Program-made: the position numbers and the translations under genes
Notes under the pieces: model-generated
Databases searched by the model: none
What the model was told of the DNA's origin: nothing
What the model saw: the letters and a program-made list of their open reading frames with translations, nothing else
NCBI RefSeq assembly: GCF_003674065.1
Contig: NZ_RDBE01000010.1
Coordinates: forward strand, 479,821 to 525,303
DNA: 45,483 nt
From: Nocardioides mangrovicus
Lineage (GTDB): Bacteria > Actinomycetota > Actinomycetes > Propionibacteriales > Nocardioidaceae
Direction: 5' to 3'
Shown here: positions 1 through 6,976 of the stretch, in pieces
Layout: every line of letters begins with the position of its first letter
How positions within the stretch are numbered: the stretch's first letter is position 1

Positions 1-177
1 CAGGTGCGGCTGACGACGAAGGTGCTGCCCCGCGGCGAGGGCACCACCCTGGTCCAGACGGTGAGCTTCCGCCCCCGCGGCCTGCTCGGCACGGCGTACC
101 TCCTGGCCGACCTGCCCGCCCGCGAGGTGGTCATCGAGCTGGTCCACCGCCGGACCCTGCGCGAGCTCCGGGGGTAG
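1..177 (+). CDS. DUF2867-type C-terminal fragment (partial, 5' end outside window)
   Basis: The reading frame enters the window open and ends at a TAG at 175-177, giving the last 58 residues of a larger protein. The visible tail has the pattern F-R-P-R-G-L-L-G-x-A-Y followed by L-P and a basic end. This resembles the C-terminal DUF2867 domain often fused behind an NAD(P)-binding epimerase-like domain in actinobacteria. The catalytic or nucleotide-binding part is not in the window, so the function is a family guess from a short tail. The stop codon lies inside one arm of the inverted repeat shared with the convergent gene. Confidence 0.5.
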   Translation, partial: QVRLTTKVLPRGEGTTLVQTVSFRPRGLLGTAYLLADLPAREVVIELVHRRTLRELRG

Positions 178-239
178 TCCAGATCAAGATGTGCCGCCTT
201 CGCGCGGTCGGACCGACACGAACGATCTGAACTACCCCC
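170..239. terminator. Inverted repeat spanning both convergent stop codons
   Basis: Arms 170-185 and 224-239 (GGGGGTAGTCCAGATC and its near-complement) pair over 16 positions with one mismatch around a 38-nt loop. The TAG stops of both convergent genes (175-177 plus strand, 232-234 minus strand) lie inside the arms. A bidirectional terminator is the likely role. There is no clear U tract, which is common in high-GC actinobacteria. Confidence 0.6.
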
Positions 240-900
240 GCCAGGCCTCCCCCAGCTCCGCATGCCGCACGACCCAGGCGTGCATGGCGATGGCCGCGGC
301 GGCCGAGGCGTTGATCGAGCGGGTCGAGCCGAACTGGGCGATGGAGAAGGTGGCGTCACACGCCGATCGGGCCTGCTCGGAGAGGCCCGGGCCCTCCTGG
401 CCGAAGAGCAGGCATACCCGCCGCGGCAGGTCGACGCTCTCGATCGGGACCGAGCCGGGGAGGTTGTCGATGCCCCACAGCGGCACGTCGCCCAGGTCGC
501 GCGCCAGGTCGGCGACCGAGGCGTGGTGGCGCAGGTGCTGGTAGCGGTCGGTGACCATCGCACCGCGGCGGTTCCAGCGGCGGTTACCGACGATGTGCAC
601 CTCGCGCGCCAAGAACGCGTTGGCGGTGCGCACCACCGTGCCGATGTTGAAGTCGTGCTGCCAGTTCTCGATGGCCACGTGGAAGTCGTGCCGGCGGGTG
701 TCGAGGTCGGCGACGATCGCCTTCAACGACCAGTAGCGGTAGCGGTCGACCACGTTGCGCCGGTCGCCCTCGCGCAGCAGGTCGGGGTCGTAGCGCTCGT
801 CGTCGGGCCAGGTCCCCGGCCACGGCCCGACGCCGACCTCGGCCGGGCCGTACGGCATCGGGTCGTAGGGCGCGCGCTGGTCGGCGTCGTCTGCGGGCAC
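232..900 (-). CDS. TrmH/SpoU-family RNA 2'-O-methyltransferase
   Basis: A 222-residue protein with the three SpoU (SPOUT) motifs in order. Motif 1 is N-x-G-T-V-V-R-T-A near residue 85. Motif 2 is L-L-F-G-Q-E-G-P-G-L near residue 165. Motif 3 is S-I-N-A-S-A-A-A-A-I near residue 195. These form the trefoil knot that binds S-adenosylmethionine and methylates a ribose 2'-OH in tRNA or rRNA. The length suits a short TrmH protein without the extra N-terminal substrate domain of RlmB. The RNA target cannot be told from sequence. The GTG start at 900 is the furthest upstream; an internal ATG about 15 residues later is possible. Confidence 0.88.
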   Translation of the reverse strand: MPADDADQRAPYDPMPYGPAEVGVGPWPGTWPDDERYDPDLLREGDRRNVVDRYRYWSLKAIVADLDTRRHDFHVAIENWQHDFNIGTVVRTANAFLAREVHIVGNRRWNRRGAMVTDRYQHLRHHASVADLARDLGDVPLWGIDNLPGSVPIESVDLPRRVCLLFGQEGPGLSEQARSACDATFSIAQFGSTRSINASAAAAIAMHAWVVRHAELGEAWRG

Positions 901-1024
901 GCGCCGCAGCGTCGCACAGGAGGTTGCGCCACAGCTGGCCCAGGAGGTCGCACTGGACGCTCCACAGGAGCGGGACAGCGCGCGGTCAGACTCCCGTCAG
1001 GGCCGACTCATAGAATCAGGCAGC

Positions 1025-1732
1025 GTGAGTGTCTCGACCCCGCTGCTGCTCGGGATCTCCTGGATGGACCCGAACTACCTGCTGCACGAGTTCGGCGGCA
1101 CCCTGTTCTGGATCAGCCTGGTGATCGTCTTCGTCGAGTGCGGGCTGTTCTTCCCGTTCCTGCCCGGCGACACACTGCTCTTCGCGCTGGGGCTCTTCAT
1201 CGCCGGCGGCCGGATCGAGGTGCTCGGCAGCTCCTCGAAGCCGGTCGAGCTCGTCTTGGCCATCGTGCTGCTGACGCTGGCCGCCTTCTTGGGCAACGTC
1301 GCCGGCTACGAGATCGGTCGACGCCTCGGGCCACCCCTCTACGAGCGCGACGGGCGCATCCTCAAGCGCAAGTACCTCGACAACACCCGCTTCTTCTTCG
1401 AGCGCCACGGCACCAAGGCGCTGGTCATCGGCCGCTTCGTGCCGTTCGTGCGCACCTACATCACGCTGGTCGCCGGCATCACCCGGATGGACCGGCGCCG
1501 CTTCTTCACCTGGAGTGCGATCGGCGCCGTGGCGTGGGTCGTGTTCATCACGCTGCTCGGCTACTTCCTGGGCCGGGTGGAGTGGATCGGCGACAACCTC
1601 GACGCCGCCATGATCGCCATCGGCGTCTTCACCGTCGTCCCGCTCATCATCGAGGCCGTGCGCCATGCGAAGGACATCGGCGGCGAGGAGGACTCGGCTA
1701 GCCCCGAGCCGCGTCGAGAGCCGACTTCGTAA
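1025..1732 (+). CDS. DedA family integral membrane protein
   Basis: A 235-residue membrane protein of the DedA/VTT family, implicated in lipid carrier or phospholipid flipping and in membrane homeostasis. Family marks include the N-terminal segment with E-C-G-L-F-F-P-F-L-P-G-D near residues 37-48, the G-x-x-x-G-Y-E-I-G-R helix near residue 95, and the conserved F-x-x-R-x-x-P-x-x-R segment (G-R-F-V-P-F-V-R-T) near residue 140. Two or three hydrophobic helices follow. The GTG start is preceded by TAGAAT at 1011-1016, eight nt before the start, and by no Shine-Dalgarno, so a leaderless transcript is likely. The 3' end overlaps the convergent pyrE by 35 nt. Confidence 0.9.
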   Translation: MSVSTPLLLGISWMDPNYLLHEFGGTLFWISLVIVFVECGLFFPFLPGDTLLFALGLFIAGGRIEVLGSSSKPVELVLAIVLLTLAAFLGNVAGYEIGRRLGPPLYERDGRILKRKYLDNTRFFFERHGTKALVIGRFVPFVRTYITLVAGITRMDRRRFFTWSAIGAVAWVVFITLLGYFLGRVEWIGDNLDAAMIAIGVFTVVPLIIEAVRHAKDIGGEEDSASPEPRREPTS

Positions 1733-2219
1733 GCACGGGGCGCACCTCCAGGCCGACGTCGGCCAGCGGGTTCTCGCCCTCGGGGCTGCGGTCGATCGCA
1801 CAGACCACGACCTCCACGTGAGCTCCTGCGGCCCGCAGCGCGTTGGTGGCGTCGCGCACCGCTCCACCGGTGGTGATGACGTCCTCCACCAGCGTCACCC
1901 GGCGCCCGGCGAAGTCGGGCCCCTCGGCCAGCTTGCAGGTGCCGTACTCCTTGGCCTTCTTGCGCACGAACAGCGCCGGCAGCCCGACCCGCATGCTCAG
2001 CGCGGTGGCGATCGGCACCCCGCCGAGCTCGAGTCCGCCGAGGAGCTCGGTGCCCTCGGGCACTAGGGCGACCATCTCGTCGGCCACGCGGCCCAACAGC
2101 ACGGGGTCGGACTCGAAGAGGTACTTGTCGAAGTACTCGTGGGAGACCTGCCCGGAGCGGAGCGTGAACTCGCCGGTCAGCCGGCAGATCGAGTCGATGT
2201 CCTTCGCGAGGTCGGCCAC
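1698..2219 (-). CDS. pyrE: Orotate phosphoribosyltransferase
   Basis: A 173-residue phosphoribosyltransferase that converts orotate plus PRPP to orotidine 5'-phosphate in pyrimidine synthesis. The PRPP loop V-T-L-V-E-D-V-I-T-T-G-G-A near residue 110 is the family signature. The segment F-V-R-K-K-A-K-E-Y-G-T near residues 85-95 carries the catalytic lysines of the flexible loop. The N-terminal S-G-Q-V-S-H-E-Y-F-D-K-Y is typical of actinobacterial PyrE. The GTG start at 2219 follows a TAGGCT box with a seven-nt gap on the minus strand, fitting a leaderless transcript. It is divergent from the aminotransferase gene with only 23 nt between starts. Confidence 0.9.
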   Translation of the reverse strand: MADLAKDIDSICRLTGEFTLRSGQVSHEYFDKYLFESDPVLLGRVADEMVALVPEGTELLGGLELGGVPIATALSMRVGLPALFVRKKAKEYGTCKLAEGPDFAGRRVTLVEDVITTGGAVRDATNALRAAGAHVEVVVCAIDRSPEGENPLADVGLEVRPVLTKSALDAARG

Positions 2220-2242
2220 GGCCCCGAGCCTAGGGTGATCAG
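2220..2242. promoter_or_regulatory. Overlapping divergent -10 boxes for pyrE and the aminotransferase gene
   Basis: The 23-nt gap holds TAGGGT (2231-2236, plus strand), six nt before ATG 2243, and TAGGCT (2232-2227, minus strand), seven nt before GTG 2219. The two boxes share two base pairs. Neither gene has a Shine-Dalgarno. Both transcripts are therefore probably leaderless, and polymerase binding at the two promoters should be mutually exclusive. Confidence 0.5.
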
Positions 2243-3400
2243 ATGCGACACGCTCAGCGGCTCCAGGGGATCGAGAGCACGATCTTCGCGACGATGTCGG
2301 CGCTCGCGGTGCGCACGGGCGCGGTCAACCTGGGCCAGGGGTTCCCCGACGAGGACGGTCCGACGTCGGTGATCGCGCAGGCCGAGTCGGCGATGCGCGC
2401 CGGGCGCAACCAGTACCCGCCCGGCCACGGCACGCCCGAGTTGCTGGACGCGGTCATCGCCCACCAGCGCGGCTGCTACGGCCTCGAGCTGGACCGCAGC
2501 CAGGTGGTCGCCACCACCGGCGCCACCGAGGCGATCGCGGCGGCCGTGCTCGGGCTGGTCGACCCCGGCGATGAGGTGGTGATGCTCGAGCCGTACTACG
2601 ACAGCTACGACGCCGTGGTGCAGCTGGCCGGCGGCGTCCGGCGTGGCGTCACGCTCCGCGCACCCGAGTACCGCCTCGACGTCGACGTGCTGGCCGCGGC
2701 CATCACCTCGCGCACGAAGCTGATCCTGCTCAACACCCCGCACAACCCGACCGGGACGGTGCTCACCCGCGAGGAGCTCGAGGCGGTCGCCCGGGTGGCG
2801 ATTGAGCACGACCTGGTGGTGGTGAGCGACGAGGTGTACGAGCACCTCACCTTCGACGACGCCGCGCACCTGCCGATCGCCACGCTGCCGGGCATGTTCG
2901 AGCGCACCGTGACCATCTCCAGCGTCGGCAAGACGTTCTCGCTCACCGGGTGGAAGGTCGGCTGGGCCAGCGGACCCGCCGAGCTGGTGACCGCGGTGGA
3001 GGCGGCGAAGAACTGGCTCACCTACACCTCCGGTTCCGCCTTCCAGCCGGCCACGGCGTACGCGCTCACCCACGAGCTCGACTTCCCCCGGCGTCTCGCC
3101 GGCGAGCTGCAGGCCAAGCGCGACCGGCTGTGCGCGGGACTCGCCACTCTCGACGTCGACGTTCACGTGCCGCAGGGCACCTACTTCGTCGTCACCGACG
3201 TCGCTCGCTACGGCTGGGAGGACTCGCTGGCCTTCTGCCGGGCCCTGCCCGAGCGGGCCGGCGTGGTGGCCGTGCCGTGCCAGGGGTTCTACGACGACGC
3301 CGCGGAGGGCGCGCACAAGGTGCGATGGACGTTCTGCAAGAAGAACGAGGTCATCGACGAGGCGCTGCAACGTCTGGCGGAGGCCGACCTGCATCGGTAG
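2243..3400 (+). CDS. Class I/II PLP-dependent aminotransferase (DapC/kynurenine aminotransferase-like)
   Basis: A 385-residue fold-type I aminotransferase. The PLP lysine is K230 in S-S-V-G-K-T-F-S-L-T-G-W-K-V-G-W. The N-P-H-N-P-T-G motif near residue 169 and Y-P-P-G-H-G-T near residue 59 are standard for the subgroup. The overall pattern is closest to actinobacterial proteins annotated as N-succinyldiaminopimelate aminotransferase (DapC) or kynurenine/glutamine-type aminotransferases. Sequence alone does not fix the amino donor. There is no lysine pathway gene beside it, so I do not assign dapC. It ends 41 nt before the reductase gene, and the two may be separately controlled because an operator-like site lies between them. 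Confidence 0.85.
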   Translation: MRHAQRLQGIESTIFATMSALAVRTGAVNLGQGFPDEDGPTSVIAQAESAMRAGRNQYPPGHGTPELLDAVIAHQRGCYGLELDRSQVVATTGATEAIAAAVLGLVDPGDEVVMLEPYYDSYDAVVQLAGGVRRGVTLRAPEYRLDVDVLAAAITSRTKLILLNTPHNPTGTVLTREELEAVARVAIEHDLVVVSDEVYEHLTFDDAAHLPIATLPGMFERTVTISSVGKTFSLTGWKVGWASGPAELVTAVEAAKNWLTYTSGSAFQPATAYALTHELDFPRRLAGELQAKRDRLCAGLATLDVDVHVPQGTYFVVTDVARYGWEDSLAFCRALPERAGVVAVPCQGFYDDAAEGAHKVRWTFCKKNEVIDEALQRLAEADLHR

Positions 3401-3433
3401 TCTCGGACGCGTCGAGTGCGTGATACGAAACGA

Positions 3434-3450
3434 GATGCACGATGCGCAAC
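3434..3450. promoter_or_regulatory. Putative IclR-type operator over the start of the reductase gene
   Basis: On the minus strand this reads GTTGCGCATCGTGCATC, matching the GTTGC-N7-GCANY motif also found before purU/iclR, betB and the dimethylglycine dehydrogenase-like gene. It covers the ATG at 3442, as the copies at 14024 and 14074 cover the starts of purU and iclR. Confidence 0.5.
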
Positions 3451-4314
3451 AAGCTCGCTGTCCGTCGGCCGTCCCGCGACGAGGTCCGCCAGGGCCTGCT
3501 CCGGCTGCTCGCCCATGCCCGCTACGAGGTGCTGCCCACCGCGACGACGGAGCAGAAGATCCTCGACGCCGTGGCGGTCGACCGCACCATCACTGTCACC
3601 GCGTCGCCCTCCAAGGGCCTGGAGGCGACCTTCGACCTGGCCGAGCGGCTCGCCGGTCACGGCTACACCGTCGTCCCGCACGTGGCGGCCCGCATGGTCA
3701 GCGGTCGTACCGAGCTGAGCGAGATCTGCGAGCGGCTCACCGCGCAGGGCATCACCCACGTCTTCGTGCCCGGTGGCGACGCCGAGGCGGTGGGTGACTA
3801 CCCCGACGCGCTGGCGCTGCTCACCGACCTCAAGGAGCTGGGCAACCCGTTCAGCCACGTCGGCATCACCGGCTACCCCGAGTCGCACCCGACGATCCAC
3901 GACGACCTCACCGTGCAGTCGATGTGGGACAAGCGCCACCACGCCACCACCATCGTCTCGAACCTGACCTTCGACCCGTCGGCGATCGCGAGCTGGGTCG
4001 GCCGGCTGCGCGCTCGCGGCGTGACCATGCCGCTGCTGCTGGGCATGCCGGGACCGGTCGAGCGCGCCAAGCTGCTCTCGATGGCCACGAAGATCGGCGT
4101 CGGGGAGTCCACGAAGTTCCTGGCCAAGAACAAGGGTCTCTTCGCCCGCCTCGCCGCTCCCGGCGGGTTCACCGGCGAGCGCTTCCTCACCCAGTGCGCC
4201 CCCGCGCTCGTGCCCGCCGAGGCCCTGGTCGAGGGACTCCACGTCTTCACCTTCAACCAGATCGCCGAGACCGAGGCCTGGCGCAGCGAGCTGGTCGCCC
4301 GGCTGGAGGCGTAG
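3442..4314 (+). CDS. Methylenetetrahydrofolate reductase family protein (MetF-like)
   Basis: A 290-residue TIM-barrel protein of the MetF family, which interconverts 5,10-methylene-THF and 5-methyl-THF with FAD. Visible family features are I-T-V-T-A-S-P-S-K-G-L-E near residue 50, V-P-H-V-A-A-R-M near 75, H-V-F-V-P-G-G-D near 108, and H-V-G-I-T-G-Y-P-E-S-H-P near 140. The last corresponds to the G-x-Y-P-E-x-H stretch of MetF. In this setting it would run oxidatively, clearing methyl-THF made by betaine demethylation, rather than feed methionine synthesis (inference). The ATG at 3442 is the first start after an in-frame stop at 3421. It has no clear Shine-Dalgarno and lies inside the putative operator. 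Confidence 0.82.
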   Translation: MRNKLAVRRPSRDEVRQGLLRLLAHARYEVLPTATTEQKILDAVAVDRTITVTASPSKGLEATFDLAERLAGHGYTVVPHVAARMVSGRTELSEICERLTAQGITHVFVPGGDAEAVGDYPDALALLTDLKELGNPFSHVGITGYPESHPTIHDDLTVQSMWDKRHHATTIVSNLTFDPSAIASWVGRLRARGVTMPLLLGMPGPVERAKLLSMATKIGVGESTKFLAKNKGLFARLAAPGGFTGERFLTQCAPALVPAEALVEGLHVFTFNQIAETEAWRSELVARLEA

Positions 4315-4327
4315 TCCAGCGCACTCG

Positions 4328-4355
4328 TCATGGTCGAAGGCTCCGGCGACCATGA
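4328..4355. terminator. Hairpin between convergent genes
   Basis: TCATGGTCG (4328-4336) and CGACCATGA (4347-4355) form a perfect nine-bp stem with a ten-nt loop between the ends of the reductase and DUF1638 genes. It probably terminates both transcripts. Confidence 0.55.
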
Positions 4356-4368
4356 ACCACGTAACGGG

Positions 4369-5001
4369 CTACGCCGGCAGGAGCGAGCGGAGCGCCTCCT
4401 CGAGACCGCTGACGCCGGTGGGCTCGACCTCCAGCGGCAGCCCGATCTTCGCGGCGGCGGCCTGGGCCAGCGGGAGCAGTTCCGGGTCGGCCGGGTCCTG
4501 GGCGAGCCAGACGACGCGGGTGTAGGAGCCGAAGTAGTCCTCACGCAGCTCGGGCCAGCGGTCCAGGCCCAGCTCGCGCTCGACGGTGCGGGCGAAGGAG
4601 CGCACCAGGAAATCGGTGAGCAGGTACGTCCCTGGTTGGGTCTCGAAGATCTGCTCGATGCGGCGCTGCCCGGCGTAGACGTCGTAGCAGTGCAGCCCCG
4701 GCAGCCGTTCCAGGCCGAGGTCGCCGCAGACGGTGTCGAGCGCGCCGTACGTGCCGCAGTCGGCGTAGCCGACCACCACGCGCTGGTACCGCTCGGCCAG
4801 CTCGGAGGCGAGCGCCCGGACCTCCCCGGCGATCCGCTGCGGCTGGTTGTGCAGCAGCGGCGGCAGCGGGTGGACGTCGACCGGCCACCCGTGGCGCGCG
4901 ACGATCTCCCCCGCCGGCTGGGCCAGCGCCCCGCAGGCGATCAGGGCCGTCGGGATAGTCAGAGACGAAATGGCTGTCGACACGCCTGCCGGAGCAACCA
5001 T
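4369..5001 (-). CDS. DUF1638 family protein of the corrinoid methyltransferase operon
   Basis: A protein of about 210 residues matching the DUF1638 pattern: L-I-A-C-G-A-L-A near the N terminus, L-L-H-N-Q-P near 46, G-Y-A-D-C-G-T-Y-G near 75, H-C-Y-D-V-Y-A-G near 100, and G-T-Y-L-L-T-D-F-L-V-R-S-F followed by G-L-D-R-W-P-E-L near 125. Members are commonly encoded beside MttB-type methyltransferases. The invariant cysteines and histidines suggest metal or cofactor binding, but no biochemical role is established to my knowledge. It is the last gene of the operon, 28 nt after the ASKHA gene. The start is uncertain: ATG at 5001, or GTG at 4983 in the loop of the hairpin described separately. No other ATG, GTG or TTG lies before the conserved domain. 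Confidence 0.8.
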   Translation of the reverse strand: MVAPAGVSTAISSLTIPTALIACGALAQPAGEIVARHGWPVDVHPLPPLLHNQPQRIAGEVRALASELAERYQRVVVGYADCGTYGALDTVCGDLGLERLPGLHCYDVYAGQRRIEQIFETQPGTYLLTDFLVRSFARTVERELGLDRWPELREDYFGSYTRVVWLAQDPADPELLPLAQAAAAKIGLPLEVEPTGVSGLEEALRSLLPA

Positions 5002-5020
5002 CTCGTCTCTGACTATCCCG
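4951..5020. repeat. Long hairpin enclosing the DUF1638 start codon
   Basis: Arms 4951-4973 and 4998-5020 are complementary at 22 of 23 positions, with an uninterrupted 18-bp part (CGGGATAGTCAGAGACGA), around a 24-nt loop. In the minus-strand mRNA the ATG at 5001 lies in the stem, while GTG 4983, preceded by a GGCAGG-like sequence, lies in the loop. The second arm is coding (I-S-S-L-T-I-P). It could modulate translation or expression relative to the upstream genes, or be a small palindromic insertion. Confidence 0.75.
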
Positions 5021-5029
5021 CCTCCCGGC

Positions 5030-6976
5030 TCAGAACCCGAGCTGGTCGACGAAGGCGTCGTTGAAGTCCGGTCGGTCGGAGAGCTCGACATACCTCACCT
5101 CCTCGAGCAGGAGGTTGGCACCCTCGCGCTCGCGGCGGGAGAGGAGCGCCATCTTCGCGCCCTCGCCGGCGACGTTGCCGGCGGCGACGATGCGCAGCAC
5201 CGGCAGCTTCGGCACCAGGCCGATCCGCACCGCCGACGCCGGGGAGAGGTAGCTGCCGAACGAGCCGGCGAGCAGCACCTGCTGCACGTCGCGGTGCTCC
5301 AGGCCGAGCTCCTCGAGCAGCAGCGACCAGCCGGTCGAGATCGCGGCCTTGGCGAACTGCAGCTCACGGACGTCGCGCTGGCTGAGGTACACGCACTCCT
5401 CGGGCGGTGCGTCGGGGCTGGGTCGGTGCAGCACGAAGACCCGCTCCTCGCCCACCGCGGTGAGCCGGTCGGCCAGCGCCGGCGCCACCGAGGCCGCGTC
5501 GTCGTTCGGCACGAACCGGCCCGAGGCGTCGAGCAGTCCGACCTTGACGAGCTCGGCCACGGCGTCGACCAGCCCGGAACCGCACAGGCCCTTCGGCTCG
5601 ACGTCGCCGATGACGCCCAGCTCCACCGTGTCACCGAGCTTGATGGTCTCGATCGCGCCGTCGGCCGCGCGCATGCCGCAGCGGATGGCACCGCCCTCGA
5701 AGGCCGGCCCCGCCGGCGCCGCCGTGGAGAGGATGGTGTCGCCGTCACTGAGCACGATCTCGCAGTTGGTGCCGACGTCGATGAACAGCCGGCACCGCTT
5801 GTCGCGGTCCATACCGCTGGCCAGCATGCCGGCGACGATGTCGCCGCCGACGTAAGCGCCCAGCGCCGGGAACAGCATCGCCCGGGCGCCCTGGTGCAGC
5901 GCGAGGCCGAGATCGGCGGCCGGCACCGACGGCGGCTGCGCCACCGACATCACGAACGGCGCGACGCCGAGCGGCTCGGGGTCGATGCCCAGGGCGAGCG
6001 CGGTCATCGTCGCGTTGCCGGCCACAGCCACCTCGTAGACCGAGGCGGGGTCGACGCCACCCTCGGTGAGCACCTGCGTGGCGAGCTCCTGCAACGTGGC
6101 CGCCGCCGCGTCGCGCAGCCGACCCAGGGACGAGGGGTCCATCATCGTCGCGGAGATGCGGGTGATGACGTCGCCGCCGAAGGGCTGCTGCTTGTTGAGC
6201 ATCGAGGCCACCGCCACCGGGGTGCCGGTGGCCAGGTCCAGCAGCGTCGCCACGACCGTGGTGGTGCCGAGGTCGAACGCGATGGCGTACTGGGTGTCGG
6301 TGGTGTCGCCGGGCTCGACGTCGACCAGCACCTCGTCGACCAGCACCGCCGTGACCTTCCAGTCGGCCTGCCGCATGACGGTGGCCATCCGGCGGATGGC
6401 GTGCAGGTCGGCGGTGAACTCCAGGTCCGTGACGGCCTCGGTGAGCCGCACCAGGTCGGTGCGCTGGTCGGCCAGCGTCGGCTCGTCGAGCTCGACGTAG
6501 CGCTTCTGCACGGCCGGGCGCAGGATCACCTGCCGCCCGACGCCGACAGTGGCGGCCTTGGGTCGTGTGGTGAGGGGTGGCACGTCGACCCGTAGGTCGC
6601 GGGTGGCCTTCACCAGGCAGCCGAGCCGCCAGCCGGCGGCGATCTGGTCGGAGGTGAAGGTCTTGACGTCGTGACGGGTGATCGGGAGCGCGTCGCCCTC
6701 GACGCGCACCTTGCACTTGTGGCAGGTGCCGTGGCCGCCGCACGTCGAGTCGATCGCGATGCCGTTCCACGACGCCGCGTCGAACACCGTCACGCCCGGT
6801 GGCACGCGCACCTGCCGGTCCTGCGGGTCGCCGCTGCCGGTGTCGACGCGGTAGTGCAGCTGCACGCGGCCGGTGCCGTCGTGGGTCGCCTGGTCGGCCT
6901 CGTGGGGTTGGAGCAGTCCCTCGCGGGCGACGTCGTCCGCGAGCGCCGAGGCGAGCTCGAAGTCGTCCTGCGCCAT
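5030..6976 (-). CDS. ASKHA-domain 2Fe-2S protein, RamA-like corrinoid activator
   Basis: A 648-residue protein with an N-terminal plant-type 2Fe-2S ferredoxin domain. Its ligands are C79, C85 and C88 (S-T-C-G-G-H-G-T-C-H-K-C) and C120. A DUF4445/ASKHA ATPase-like part follows, beginning with Y-A-I-A-F-D-L-G-T-T-T near residue 245 and including I-D-V-G-T-N-C-E-I near 420. This architecture is that of reductive activators of corrinoid enzymes (RACE/RamA functional group). They reduce accidentally oxidised Co(II) corrinoid to Co(I) with ATP. The archaeal RamA carries C-terminal 4Fe-4S clusters; this one has the bacterial N-terminal 2Fe-2S type. Its ATG overlaps the stop of the methyl-THF methyltransferase gene (ATGA), implying translational coupling. 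Confidence 0.88.
   Translation of the reverse strand: MAQDDFELASALADDVAREGLLQPHEADQATHDGTGRVQLHYRVDTGSGDPQDRQVRVPPGVTVFDAASWNGIAIDSTCGGHGTCHKCKVRVEGDALPITRHDVKTFTSDQIAAGWRLGCLVKATRDLRVDVPPLTTRPKAATVGVGRQVILRPAVQKRYVELDEPTLADQRTDLVRLTEAVTDLEFTADLHAIRRMATVMRQADWKVTAVLVDEVLVDVEPGDTTDTQYAIAFDLGTTTVVATLLDLATGTPVAVASMLNKQQPFGGDVITRISATMMDPSSLGRLRDAAAATLQELATQVLTEGGVDPASVYEVAVAGNATMTALALGIDPEPLGVAPFVMSVAQPPSVPAADLGLALHQGARAMLFPALGAYVGGDIVAGMLASGMDRDKRCRLFIDVGTNCEIVLSDGDTILSTAAPAGPAFEGGAIRCGMRAADGAIETIKLGDTVELGVIGDVEPKGLCGSGLVDAVAELVKVGLLDASGRFVPNDDAASVAPALADRLTAVGEERVFVLHRPSPDAPPEECVYLSQRDVRELQFAKAAISTGWSLLLEELGLEHRDVQQVLLAGSFGSYLSPASAVRIGLVPKLPVLRIVAAGNVAGEGAKMALLSRREREGANLLLEEVRYVELSDRPDFNDAFVDQLGF

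Noticed and set aside
901-1024. CAGGAGGT repeated three times upstream of the DedA gene as a tandem regulatory array
   Set aside because: The copies are irregularly spaced and diverged, and GGAGG-like strings are expected in such DNA. The promoter is better explained by TAGAAT at 1011.
262-1701. Long antisense or shifted open frames, here and opposite many genes (for example 23806-26688 minus and 30000-31700 plus)
   Set aside because: They are rich in R, G, A, H and P, match no family, and lie opposite genes with clear motifs. They are by-products of third-position GC bias.
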